DNA of 64,000 nucleotides from NCBI GenBank assembly GCA_002163245.1, contig MAAL01000036.1:1-64000 (forward strand), in the 5' to 3' direction. Positions 1-8,041 of the stretch are shown piece by piece. The translations under genes were made by a program, and so were the position numbers. Source of the DNA: Gammaproteobacteria bacterium 42_54_T18. GTDB lineage: Bacteria; Pseudomonadota; Gammaproteobacteria; Pseudomonadales; Ketobacteraceae. A model generated the notes under the pieces. The model did not search any database. It was not told where the DNA came from and saw only the letters and a list, made by a program, of their open reading frames with translations. Position 1 is the first letter of the stretch. Every line of letters begins with the position of its first letter.

Positions 1-1
1 A

Positions 2-67
2 ACTGACGGTGATGTTGAGCACTTAATGCCATGGAATATTGAACCATCGGCTATCAAGCCAAATTAA
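2..67 (+). CDS. IS66-family transposase (TnpC), C-terminal end only
   Basis: An open frame enters from the left edge and ends at TAA 65-67, giving 21 residues. The stretch HLMPWNIEPS resembles the LLPWN tail that closes IS66-family TnpC transposases. The stop lies 27 bases before a terminus starting GTAAGCG when read inward, which is typical of IS66 geometry. Only the tail is in the window, so the state of the rest is unknown. The call rests on the tail motif together with the terminus; either alone would be weak. Confidence 0.65.
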   Translation, partial: TDGDVEHLMPWNIEPSAIKPN

Positions 68-74
68 GTGCAGG

Positions 75-94
75 GGTGTTGGCCGGACGCTTAC
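75..94. mobile_element. IS66-type terminal inverted repeat (right end of the element)
   Basis: Read from the host side inward, the element begins GTAAGCGTCCGGCCAACACC, and GTAAGCG is the hallmark start of IS66-family termini. The boundary falls after position 94, where the reading frame of the minus-strand VIT-type gene breaks. IS66 elements duplicate 8 bases of target, so 95-102 (gacgtagt) is the predicted duplication. The other copy would be outside the window. Confidence 0.65.
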
Positions 95-273
95 GACGTA
101 GTTACATAACCACTTTCAATAACTACATCTACATGATGCTCTTTGATGGTTAATTCTGGTAATTGTGCATTAGTAGGTCGAAGTAGCCCTGCGGCATTGG
201 TTAACGAAGCCACTAACATTAAACTCCACACCATGACGATTGTTTGGATTGATTTCATTTGCATCACTCTCAC
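91..273 (-). pseudogene. VIT-domain secreted protein, N-terminal remnant cut by IS66
   Basis: The frame encodes 60 residues: a signal peptide (hydrophobic core IVMVWSLMLVASL, likely cleavage after TNA) and then ELTIKEHHVDVVIESGYVTT. This resembles the first strands of the VIT (vault protein/inter-alpha-trypsin) domain, where GYxxT is normally followed by xVxQxFxNP. Here the last Ser codon and the stop are made by the IS66 terminus. VIT proteins usually continue for several hundred residues with a von Willebrand A domain, so this is the 5' stub of a disrupted gene. The start may be the ATG at 258 (MKSIQ) rather than 273. The VIT assignment rests on a short stretch. Confidence 0.5.
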
Positions 274-379
274 TGTTAAGAATATTGTGGAAGGAGCTAG
301 ATATCAATTAGCCTTAATGCGGCCTCACGCAACCTTCACACAACAAGAGTGCCTACGTATGATGTACAGGAAAAGAACA

Positions 380-436
380 ATGACAAAAGTCGAATACACA
401 GAGACCCTGCGTACTGCTAGACAAGACCTTACCTAA
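380..436 (+). CDS. Possible 18-residue small ORF before a terminator
   Basis: ATG at 380 is preceded by AGGA at 368-371, about 8 bases upstream. The frame runs 18 codons (MTKVEYTETLRTARQDLT) and stops directly at the foot of a terminator-like hairpin. The tight placement of ribosome site, short frame and terminator could mean a small protein or a small RNA. The frame is also open upstream to 143 without a better start. No homologue is recognised and the coding claim is weak. Confidence 0.25.
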   Translation: MTKVEYTETLRTARQDLT

Positions 437-484
437 ACCACCACCAACGAAACGTTAGGCGGTGTTGGGTAGGCTTTTCTTTTT
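432..484 (+). terminator. Plus-strand intrinsic terminator (imperfect hairpin plus T-rich tail)
   Basis: The arms 432-449 and 453-473 pair with a few mismatches and bulges: outer CCTA with TAGG, inner AACG with CGTT, and GG-CC pairs between. A T-rich run at 475-483 follows. There is no T-run on the other side, so it acts on plus-strand transcription. No annotated plus-strand gene precedes it except the 18-codon ORF, so it implies a short transcript here. It lies just past the 3' end of the convergent Wzz-type gene. Confidence 0.5.
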
Positions 485-518
485 AGTATTAATACATTCA
501 GAGTTAATAAACTTAACG

Positions 519-1772
519 TTAAGACATTTCCTTTTCTGCTTGTTCCATAGCCCGTCGATCTTCACTTCGTCTACGCTCAGTAACCGGCATACCATTACCT
601 TGCGTTTGCTGCATCAACAGTTGATATTCCTTTAATTCGGACTCTGTTGCTTCCGCATTTAACTTCTTGTCACTACCCTTTTTCTGAGATGCAACAAAAG
701 CGAAAAACAAAGCAGTCATCACACCTAACATAACACCTAATATGCCACCAAGAACAACAATCAATGAACGCTTAGGTTTCACTCTAGATAACGGAGGGAT
801 TGCAGGGCTATCAACACGAATAGCGTTCAAACTAGCCTCATCCAATACAATAAGTTTTAACCGCTCAATACTTTCTTGCAACCCACTTAGCTCACCAATA
901 AAAGCATCATCATCAACACGTGATGACAACGTATGAATTTCTGCATTTAAAGCCCGTGACCCGCGATAATATTGCGGGCCTGACGAGACTTCAAATAACA
1001 CTCCCTTAGCAACAGGCTGTCCATTTGACGTCGAGTCTAACGGGTTAACGATATTCAATGTCTTGGCAATAGCCAAAGCTTCTTGTAACTGAACAATTCT
1101 TCGCAACCGCTTTTGCTCCGCTGTTTTTCTTTTGGCTGCAATATCAATATTAATAGAAATAAGTTTAGTACTGCGAGCATTTTCAAAATTCACGATAGCT
1201 TGGTCTAACGTAATCTGTGCAACAAAGTCGACATATTTATTCACCAGGTTGGCAGCGCCATCAGCTGAACCCCATTCCATACTGATAGATAATAGTTCGC
1301 TATTCTTTTTATCTGCCCCAATCGACAAAATGCCAAGAAAACGTTCAAACAAGGCGTATATTTCTGATTCCGTTAACGGCTCGCTAGCATTCCCCCCCCT
1401 AAAATACGCACCGAGACTTTCCTGTTCAAAAAATGCTCGCTTAATACTAAGTGAATTCGCATTACGTACAAAATCAGTATAAATAGAACCCGCACTCACA
1501 CTGCCGCCGCTAATTTGGCTAAAGGTCTGAATGTCTTTCTTTAACGGGGGTAATAAATACGTTGTCGCCTTAAACACCGGGGGTGTCAGCAATGCAATCG
1601 CTATAGCAACGGCCGTACATAAAACGGTTATTACCACAATGGTTTTCCAACGCCGCACGAGTGTACGGAACAGATCTAACAAATCAATTTCATCATCTTG
1701 GATATAATGTACTGCGGGCTGATAGCTGCCCTGAGGCACCTGTTGATATCGATGCGGGTTCTCTGTATTCAT
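519..1772 (-). CDS. Wzz/GumC-type polysaccharide chain-length determinant
   Basis: The 417-residue inner-membrane protein has the Wzz architecture. A cytoplasmic N-terminus (DDEIDLLDLFRTLVRRWKTI) leads into a membrane helix near residues 43-63. A long periplasmic, partly coiled-coil region follows, then a proline-containing segment (SPAIPPLSRVKPKRS) and a second membrane helix near 340-360. A charged C-terminal tail of about 55 residues lacks a tyrosine-kinase domain. Wzz proteins set the modal length of O-antigen or capsule chains. No polymerase or flippase gene is present in the window, and the sequence beyond is IS66 DNA, so its polysaccharide locus may have been rearranged. AGGA lies about 10 bases before the ATG. 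Confidence 0.85.
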   Translation of the reverse strand: MNTENPHRYQQVPQGSYQPAVHYIQDDEIDLLDLFRTLVRRWKTIVVITVLCTAVAIAIALLTPPVFKATTYLLPPLKKDIQTFSQISGGSVSAGSIYTDFVRNANSLSIKRAFFEQESLGAYFRGGNASEPLTESEIYALFERFLGILSIGADKKNSELLSISMEWGSADGAANLVNKYVDFVAQITLDQAIVNFENARSTKLISINIDIAAKRKTAEQKRLRRIVQLQEALAIAKTLNIVNPLDSTSNGQPVAKGVLFEVSSGPQYYRGSRALNAEIHTLSSRVDDDAFIGELSGLQESIERLKLIVLDEASLNAIRVDSPAIPPLSRVKPKRSLIVVLGGILGVMLGVMTALFFAFVASQKKGSDKKLNAEATESELKEYQLLMQQTQGNGMPVTERRRSEDRRAMEQAEKEMS

Positions 1773-1940
1773 TATGAAATCATCCTAATTACTACGACCT
1801 GAACTACGGCCTATACTACCAGTGGCAAGTTCTAAAATCAGCCTTCTACCCCGTTCTTCCATGATTTTTTAGTTATTTTACAGACGATCCCCTACACCCC
1901 TTGCACTTATAGATAAATAAGGCAAGCCAAACAAACAACA

Positions 1941-2471
1941 TTACAACGTATATGTAACGATCAACACTGCACTTATTCCACTAGCCACACCCAGCACAGC
2001 AGCAATGAGAATATCCCCCAAATAATGCACCCCCAATATAACCCGAGACAGCGCAATAACTAACACAAACGCACTCATCAACACTACCAGTGATGGTTCA
2101 AACATTCCTAATCCAACCAAAAATGAGACCGCGTGGGTAGTATGACTCGAGGGGAAGCTATACTGGCCACCTGCTTTTGTTTTTGCGATCATGTCATCAA
2201 ATCGAACAAATGGCCGCTGTCGCTTTATACGGTTTTTAATCGGTTTAAAACAAAAAACGTTAACCAGTGCAGCGAGCAACATCGATAAACTCACATACAA
2301 ACCTTGCTTACCCTCAATTATAGGGAACCCCACAATCAAAACCAACCAAATCGGCCCATCACCCAGCCAGCTAATTTTCTGCAGAAGCGTAATTAGCTGT
2401 TTATTCTGAAGAGTAAAATAACAACGGCGAGTAACAACCTCGTCCCAATGCACTAACTTCTGTAAAACCAC
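1941..2471 (-). CDS. PAP2-family membrane phosphatase
   Basis: This 176-residue polytopic membrane protein carries the three phosphatidic-acid phosphatase motifs: KNRIKRQRP (K-x6-RP), PSSHT (usual PSGH) and SRVILGVHYLGD (SR-x5-H-x3-D). Members dephosphorylate lipid phosphates such as phosphatidic acid or undecaprenyl diphosphate at the periplasmic face. A GTG start at 2471 is supported by AGGTGG about 7 bases upstream. It lies upstream of the Wzz-type gene on the same strand, 168 bases apart. A role in recycling the undecaprenyl carrier for surface polysaccharide is therefore possible but inferred. Confidence 0.85.
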   Translation of the reverse strand: MVLQKLVHWDEVVTRRCYFTLQNKQLITLLQKISWLGDGPIWLVLIVGFPIIEGKQGLYVSLSMLLAALVNVFCFKPIKNRIKRQRPFVRFDDMIAKTKAGGQYSFPSSHTTHAVSFLVGLGMFEPSLVVLMSAFVLVIALSRVILGVHYLGDILIAAVLGVASGISAVLIVTYTL

Positions 2472-2573
2472 CGATTTACCACCTTTATAGATCTACACCA
2501 AATAGCTTATTGTTAAATATGCTACACTCTCCACCCTACAACTAACAGCCTTCAAAACGAAACCACGCCTGAT

Positions 2574-3284
2574 ATGAGTACGACCTCCCACCCTACGTTT
2601 TCAGTAATAGATGACAACGAGCTATTCATTGTCATCAACAAATCACCCGGCATAAGCTTTCACTCTGAAAGTGGCGATCCAGGCCTTTTTGAACAAGTTA
2701 AAAGTGCGTTATCGCTAGATGAATTATACCCAGTCCATCGTCTCGACAAAATAACATCAGGACTACTGCTATTCGCCAAAACGAAGCAATCCGCCAGCGA
2801 CTTATCAGCGCTTTTCCGTTTGCGTCAAGTCAGTAAATATTATCTAGCAATATCTGACAAGAAACCGAAAAAGAAACAAGGTTTAATTAAAGGTGACGTG
2901 GAAGCCTCTCGCCGAGGAAGCTGGAAACTATGTAAATCGCGGGAGAACCCTGCCATTACCCAATTTTTTAGCCATTCAATTAAACCCGGCATGCGCTTAT
3001 ATTTGCTCAAGCCTCATACGGGGAAAACGCATCAAATTCGAGTTTCACTCAAAAGCCTTAGCGCCCCCATTGTAGGGGATATGCTTTACCATAATGCATG
3101 GGAAGCAAGCAAAGCCGACAGAGGGTATTTGCATGCTTATGGGTTATCATTTTCGCTTCACGATAAAAGCTATGCATTTATTGACCCGCCGAGTATTGGC
3201 ACTCTATTCCTAGAAGAAAGCACTCAGAAAGTAATACAAGAACAATACGCCTCTCCCGATACATTACCCTGGCCTGCGTTGTAG
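2574..3284 (+). CDS. RluA-family RNA pseudouridine synthase
   Basis: This 236-residue protein contains the RluA motif HRLDKITSG at residues 55-63, with the catalytic aspartate at Asp58. It also has the C-terminal KTHQIRVSLKSLSAPIVGD signature used in substrate binding. Family members isomerise uridine to pseudouridine in rRNA or tRNA. It has no N-terminal S4 domain, so it belongs with the short RluA-like enzymes such as RluE/TruC-size proteins; which RNA it modifies cannot be told. It is divergent from the PAP2 gene and is followed 50 bases later by the DyP partner gene on the same strand. Confidence 0.9.
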   Translation: MSTTSHPTFSVIDDNELFIVINKSPGISFHSESGDPGLFEQVKSALSLDELYPVHRLDKITSGLLLFAKTKQSASDLSALFRLRQVSKYYLAISDKKPKKKQGLIKGDVEASRRGSWKLCKSRENPAITQFFSHSIKPGMRLYLLKPHTGKTHQIRVSLKSLSAPIVGDMLYHNAWEASKADRGYLHAYGLSFSLHDKSYAFIDPPSIGTLFLEESTQKVIQEQYASPDTLPWPAL

Positions 3285-3334
3285 ACGTAGAATTATAAAT
3301 AAACCCTGCTTCAAGGTGAGGAAACCTCTTACTC

Positions 3335-4618
3335 ATGGCTTTATCATTTCATCGCAGTCACATTGCCGTCAGCATCATTTGCCCCATTATCCCGGCAAAC
3401 GTATCACCTCTTATCAAATACCTTGAAGCGCTTAACCATTCGCTGCATTCCCACCCAACACAAGAACACCCGCTATTTCACAAAATTAATACCCACCATT
3501 TCTGCCGGTGGACCGTACTACCTGCAAGCACAGGTAAACAAGGAACGTATCCTGCACAATTATTGTTTGAATCAAATATTGATGGACCTCTCGATCTCTA
3601 CTTAGAACTCTTAATTCAACAAGATAGAGATACATTAACAACAATTTACCAACACTGTGAAGGCTTTAACGCATCCTCAATAAAACGCTATTTATCCGAA
3701 CACAACATTGCAGCCCCCGTTCATTATCGAGGTGCTCATTTTCACAGCCAACAACAGATTCAAGACGACCAAGCACTTTACATAGAACTTGAATGCTTCA
3801 TCAATGAAAAACACAACAATGGATCCCTTATAAATTACTTCGAACGAGGCTTAAAAGAGCAGCTTAGCAAGCATCTAAAAGAGAATGGTATTAACTGGCC
3901 ATTTGAAACATCGCAAAAACAACCAAAATCACACTGGCCAACATTACTTGGAGGCATAGCATTACTCCCGTTTATCGCTCTGCCTCTCGGGGTATTTATT
4001 AGTGTATGGTATATCACTTTACGCAAGCATGAAAAATCCGACATACCAGAAATACACAACGATAATATGGCGGCTAGGCACAACCATATTCGCCATGTCA
4101 CCCAGGAAGAGCAACAAGCCACCCAAAGCCCGATGACCAGTATTGTAGAGATCAAACCCGGTCGATTCCGGCTGATAACACTCAAAGTTGTCTTATGGGC
4201 TATCAACCTACTTGCAGATATTTTTTACAACAAAGGTAAACTCGGCTCGATCAATACCATCCATTTTGCTCGCTGGCTGATTATCGACAATAACAAACGC
4301 CTGGTATTTTTATCCAATTACGACGGCAGCTGGGAAAATTACCTCGGTGATTTCATCGACCGAGCAGCTATGGGTTTAACCGCCATATGGGGCAATACAG
4401 AAGGTTTTCCAGCAGCAAAAAGATTGCTTCTACAGGGGGCAAAAAATGATATTGCGTTTAAAGCCTTCGCCCGTAAAAGCCAATTAAAAACACATTGCTG
4501 GTATAGCGCCTACCCGCAACTAACACTACAAAACGTTCTTAATAATAGCCGGATCAGACAAGGTTTTAATAAGCCCATGAATGAAAAACAACTGTCAAAA
4601 TGGTTAACCGAATTTTAG
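3335..4618 (+). CDS. Membrane protein with two related domains, partner of DyP peroxidase
   Basis: This 427-residue protein has no function I can name. It contains two copies of one domain. The N-terminal copy has HFCRW ... LLFESNIDG (about residues 54-85) and the C-terminal copy has HFARW ... LVFLSNYDGSW (about 310-335). Each is followed by an aromatic/glycine stretch (YQHCEGF, IWGNTEGF). Between the copies lies a hydrophobic segment near 200-226 (LLGGIALLPFIALPLGVF), so at least one membrane helix separates them. It ends 40 bases before the DyP gene in the same direction, so the two are very likely co-transcribed. A role in membrane recruitment or redox partnering of the peroxidase is inference. 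Confidence 0.65.
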   Translation: MALSFHRSHIAVSIICPIIPANVSPLIKYLEALNHSLHSHPTQEHPLFHKINTHHFCRWTVLPASTGKQGTYPAQLLFESNIDGPLDLYLELLIQQDRDTLTTIYQHCEGFNASSIKRYLSEHNIAAPVHYRGAHFHSQQQIQDDQALYIELECFINEKHNNGSLINYFERGLKEQLSKHLKENGINWPFETSQKQPKSHWPTLLGGIALLPFIALPLGVFISVWYITLRKHEKSDIPEIHNDNMAARHNHIRHVTQEEQQATQSPMTSIVEIKPGRFRLITLKVVLWAINLLADIFYNKGKLGSINTIHFARWLIIDNNKRLVFLSNYDGSWENYLGDFIDRAAMGLTAIWGNTEGFPAAKRLLLQGAKNDIAFKAFARKSQLKTHCWYSAYPQLTLQNVLNNSRIRQGFNKPMNEKQLSKWLTEF

Positions 4619-4658
4619 AAAACAGCCTGTTATAAGAACAACAACAAGGGCGCTAGCA

Positions 4659-6029
4659 ATGCAGCCAATAAATTTTTCCAATATTCAAAGCCTAATTCTA
4701 TATGCCTATAAAGACCTGCATCATGCAGCGTATTTAATGCTCCATATTGAACACCCCGATTTATTTAAACAATGGCTTGATGACAACATCGGCAATATCA
4801 CTACCAGTAACACTCGCGCAAAATCAGTGGCGCTTAATATCGCCTTTACCGCCCCAGGCCTACACAAGCTCAACCTTTCTCAACACACCTACCAGCAATT
4901 CTCTCGTGAGTTCAAAGAGGGAATCGCAACCAATAAGCGCAGCCAATTACTGGGAGATGAAGGAAACAATGCTCCGGAAGGCTGGAATTGGGGTGGCCCC
5001 TCAACACCCGACATTGACGTACTATTACTTTGCTACGCAGATTCAGGGGCAGCACTCGAAGCACAGATGTCCCACATCACCTCTGAATTGGAGGCCTACA
5101 CAACACAGATACAACAGCTTAATACACAAGCGCTATTTGATCGTAAAGAGCACTTTGGATTTAAGGATGGCCTTGCACAACCTAATATCGCAGGGGTTCA
5201 CTCAAAAGCAGAAGAAAGCAACTCCCTTGCTCCGGGCGAACTCTTGCTAGGCCAGGAAAGCGGCTACGGAACAACAACGCCATTTCCTCATGGGGAGAAT
5301 AATTTCAGTGATTTTGGAAAGGATGGAAGCTATTTAGTATTTCGTCAGCTGGAGCAAGATGTAAAAAGATTTTGGCAGTACCTTGACCAACAAAATACAG
5401 AAGAAGATAACAAAATTTATTTGGCAGCAAAGATGGTGGGGCGCTGGCCAAATGGTGCTCCTCTCAGCCTATTTCCAACAAAAGAACCTGACCACCTAAA
5501 CCCCGCCATCGCAAACAACTTTGATTATTCCGATGACCCTCAAGGCAACCATTGCCCTATGGCATCCCATATTCGCCGCACAAACCCACGTGCAACAGAT
5601 CTTGGTTTATCTGATAAAAAGGACAATATCGCCAGCGTTAACCATCATCGCATTATGAGACGAGGCCGCCCCTACGGTAAACCTTTGCACAAATACCTGT
5701 CCCCTACTGCAATGATGAAAGCAGACGATACAGAACCTCGAGGGTTACACTTTTTATGTTTTAACGCTGACCTTGCTCGCCAATTCGAATTTATTCAGCA
5801 AACCTGGGTAAACAACGAGAAATTTAATGGTTTGTATAACGACCTTGACCCATTATTAGGCTCTCGCCCGAAAGAACGAGGTCCCTCTGGCGATGACTTC
5901 ACCATCCCTCAAAAACCCATGCGGCATAAACTTAAAAGTATCCCTCAATTTGTCACAACTAAAGGTGGTGCTTACTTCTTTATGCCAAGTATTTCTGCGC
6001 TAAAACAACTAATAAACAGCAACGAGTAA
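4659..6029 (+). CDS. DyP-type haem peroxidase
   Basis: This 456-residue protein shows the diagnostic GFKDG motif at residues 167-171 (catalytic Asp170) and HIRRTNPR at 304-311, where His304 is the expected proximal haem ligand. The C-terminal part contains GLHFLCFNADLARQFEFIQ, also typical of the family. DyP enzymes use hydrogen peroxide to oxidise dyes, lignin-like phenols and other substrates. No Tat or Sec signal is visible, so it is probably cytoplasmic, or carried by a partner. It follows the two-domain membrane protein by 40 bases and ends at a strong bidirectional terminator. The natural substrate is unknown. Confidence 0.92.
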   Translation: MQPINFSNIQSLILYAYKDLHHAAYLMLHIEHPDLFKQWLDDNIGNITTSNTRAKSVALNIAFTAPGLHKLNLSQHTYQQFSREFKEGIATNKRSQLLGDEGNNAPEGWNWGGPSTPDIDVLLLCYADSGAALEAQMSHITSELEAYTTQIQQLNTQALFDRKEHFGFKDGLAQPNIAGVHSKAEESNSLAPGELLLGQESGYGTTTPFPHGENNFSDFGKDGSYLVFRQLEQDVKRFWQYLDQQNTEEDNKIYLAAKMVGRWPNGAPLSLFPTKEPDHLNPAIANNFDYSDDPQGNHCPMASHIRRTNPRATDLGLSDKKDNIASVNHHRIMRRGRPYGKPLHKYLSPTAMMKADDTEPRGLHFLCFNADLARQFEFIQQTWVNNEKFNGLYNDLDPLLGSRPKERGPSGDDFTIPQKPMRHKLKSIPQFVTTKGGAYFFMPSISALKQLINSNE

Positions 6030-6061
6030 CAACCCAGCTCACACAAGCCCTGATGTATCCC

Positions 6062-6122
6062 GTCATAAATTAGGCATAAAAAAAGCGTCAATACGACGCT
6101 TTTTTTATGCCTAATTTATGAC
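6062..6122. terminator. Bidirectional intrinsic terminator, 28-bp perfect stem
   Basis: Positions 6062-6089 and 6095-6122 are perfect reverse complements around the 5-base loop aatac. The GC-rich core (GCGTC/GACGC) is flanked by A7 and T7 tracts, so it works as a terminator from both sides, for the DyP gene and for the convergent nhaD. Unusually, the complementarity continues for 15 bases beyond the A/T tracts. Confidence 0.9.
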
Positions 6123-6150
6123 TTTTTCCAACAACTAGTAGGTCAAAGCG

Positions 6151-7524
6151 TCAGCCATTTATCAAATAGTGAGCATAGATGCTGGCTGCGTAACCCAACG
6201 CTATCGCCCAGGTCCATTTCATATGGCTGAAGAATGTGTATTTACCCTGAGATTGCCCCATCAAAGCAACACCTGCCGCCGAACCAACAGAAAGTAAACT
6301 ACCACCAACACCTGCAGTTAACGTAACAAGCAACCATTGATACACCCCCATATCAGGGTTCATGCTCAATATAGCAAACATTACCGGGATATTATCCACC
6401 ACTGCCGACAGTACGCCTGCTACGATATTAGCATTTGTTGCCCCCCAGCCTTCATACATAACCTGAGACACAGCACCTAGGTAACCAATTGTGCCCAAGC
6501 CACCTACGCAGAAAATAACACCGAAGAAGAATAATAGCGTATCCCACTCGGCTTTGGCCACTTTGTTAAAGATATTGAACTCCGCAACCTCATTATCGGA
6601 TCGAGTAGTAATTTTGATGTAATAAGAAAACAAGAATAGATAAGACAATCCCGTCATCATACCCATAAATGGCGGCAAGTGTAGAAACTGCTTAAAGCTA
6701 ACGGCTGTAACGATAGTGCAGAGAAAGAGAAGACAAATAGTGATCCCACCACGCTCCATCGAAACAGAGTCTCCAACCACTTTTGGCGTCTCGTTAGGTA
6801 CAGCAAAACTCATGATCACAGCAGGAATAATATAGTTAACAACAGAGGGTATAAACAATGCGAAAAAGTCGAAGAACTCTGCCTTCTCTGCCTGCCAAAC
6901 CATTAAAGTGGTAATGTCACCAAATGGGCTAAACGCACCACCCGCATTCGCTGCAACCACAATATTAATAAAAGCGATACTAACAAACTTTAGATTATCG
7001 CTGCCAACCGCCAGTACCACAGCTCCCATTAACAACGCTGTTGTCAAATTATCAGCAATCGGTGAGATAAAGAACGCTAGAATCCCGGTAATCCAAAACA
7101 GTACCTTATAGCTATAGCCTTTACCCACCAAATAAGAACGCAATGCTTCAAATACATTTCGCTCTGTCATTGCGTTGATATAAATCATCGCTGTTAACAA
7201 AAAGAGGAATAACTCTGAGTATTCCATTAAATTATGAGATATTGCTGCATCAACAATACCTTCTCCACCATCGACGCCTTTGGCGATTATCGCGACCAAC
7301 ACCCAGATAATGCCTGCCGCCAACATGACAGGTTTGGATTTACGAAGGTGAATAAATTCTTCCGCTATAACAAACGCATAAGCAAAAGCAAACAACACTA
7401 ATGCCAAAATGCCTAAGGTGGCATCGGTCATGTCTAATGTGATCGCACTACCACTACTTGATGCCCATGCCGGAGTAATACCTAATACACTTAATACAAC
7501 TAATAAATACTTAAAAGCTTTCAA
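6151..7524 (-). CDS. nhaD: NhaD-type sodium/proton antiporter
   Basis: This is a 457-residue polytopic membrane protein of the ion-transporter superfamily. Hydrophobic segments span nearly its whole length, with the family motifs SPIADNLTTALLMG and VVDNIPVMFAI in the two halves. NhaD exchanges cytoplasmic sodium or lithium for protons and is common in marine and alkaliphilic bacteria. I place the start at TTG 7524: AGGAGA lies 6 bases upstream and the protein then opens with KAFKYLLVVLSVLGITPAWA, a good signal sequence. The longer frame from ATG 7599 would add 25 charged residues ahead of the signal and has no ribosome site. It is convergent with the DyP gene. Confidence 0.88.
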   Translation of the reverse strand: MKAFKYLLVVLSVLGITPAWASSSGSAITLDMTDATLGILALVLFAFAYAFVIAEEFIHLRKSKPVMLAAGIIWVLVAIIAKGVDGGEGIVDAAISHNLMEYSELFLFLLTAMIYINAMTERNVFEALRSYLVGKGYSYKVLFWITGILAFFISPIADNLTTALLMGAVVLAVGSDNLKFVSIAFINIVVAANAGGAFSPFGDITTLMVWQAEKAEFFDFFALFIPSVVNYIIPAVIMSFAVPNETPKVVGDSVSMERGGITICLLFLCTIVTAVSFKQFLHLPPFMGMMTGLSYLFLFSYYIKITTRSDNEVAEFNIFNKVAKAEWDTLLFFFGVIFCVGGLGTIGYLGAVSQVMYEGWGATNANIVAGVLSAVVDNIPVMFAILSMNPDMGVYQWLLVTLTAGVGGSLLSVGSAAGVALMGQSQGKYTFFSHMKWTWAIALGYAASIYAHYLING

Positions 7525-7654
7525 CTTCTGTCTCCTGGTTTTTTCGCTCGCGTATTCTACTGAATTTGAGAAAAAAAGCATCAATGAAATAACCGACACA
7601 AATCAATACTTTTCGTTTTGATGGTGTATTAGGAAATTAGCCCCATTATCGCGA

Positions 7655-7852
7655 CTACTTGTTTCGTCGATTTTCCAGCCGTTTGTTCGCTCTTTGAAGG
7701 ATTTTTTGCTTCTCATCTGCCGTTGCAGCATTCCAACCGGTAATCTCTTCTAAAGCTCGCCCGCAACCTAGGCAAATATCATCACCGTCCAAACAGCAGT
7801 TTCTAACACAGGGGCTTGTGGATTTATCAAGCGTGTTGCCAGGAATTAGCAT
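7655..7852 (-). CDS. DUF1289 small cysteine-rich protein
   Basis: This 65-residue protein carries the DUF1289 signature: SPCVRNCCLDGDDICLGC, followed by GRALEEITGWNAATADEK. The conserved cysteines suggest a bound metal or iron-sulfur cluster, but the biochemical role of the family is not established. The C-terminal tail is basic. It sits between nhaD and pntB on the same strand, 189 bases after pntB, and probably has its own promoter near the 7901-7937 hairpin. Confidence 0.85.
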   Translation of the reverse strand: MLIPGNTLDKSTSPCVRNCCLDGDDICLGCGRALEEITGWNAATADEKQKILQRANKRLENRRNK

Positions 7853-7900
7853 GACAGAAACCTCTCACATCGCAAAAGTAAGTACACACCAACAGAAGAA

Positions 7901-7937
7901 TCTTTATATATGCTTACCCTATAAGCGTATATAAAGA
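7901..7937. repeat. Imperfect palindrome upstream of the DUF1289 gene
   Basis: Arms 7901-7916 and 7922-7937 pair at 15 of 16 positions around the loop cccta. There is no T-run after either arm, so it is a poor intrinsic terminator. It lies between the 3' end of pntB and the start of the DUF1289 gene and could be an operator or an mRNA 3'-end stabilising hairpin. Confidence 0.45.
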
Positions 7938-8041
7938 CTGAGATTATGCCAAATTGATAACATCCCCGACAGAATAAGAGCACTAATAAACAAGAAAGGT
8001 TACTTAACACCTCTACTGATTATTAGTGTTTAAAGCAAATT

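Noticed and set aside
143-436. 97-residue plus-strand frame opposite the VIT remnant
   Set aside because: Its first part is antisense to the signal peptide of the VIT gene and its start has no ribosome site; only the last 18 codons are kept as a weak candidate.
7979-8030. Inverted CACTAATAA/TTATTAGTG after pntB
   Set aside because: Nine AT-rich bases separated by more than 30 bases with no T-run; likely chance.
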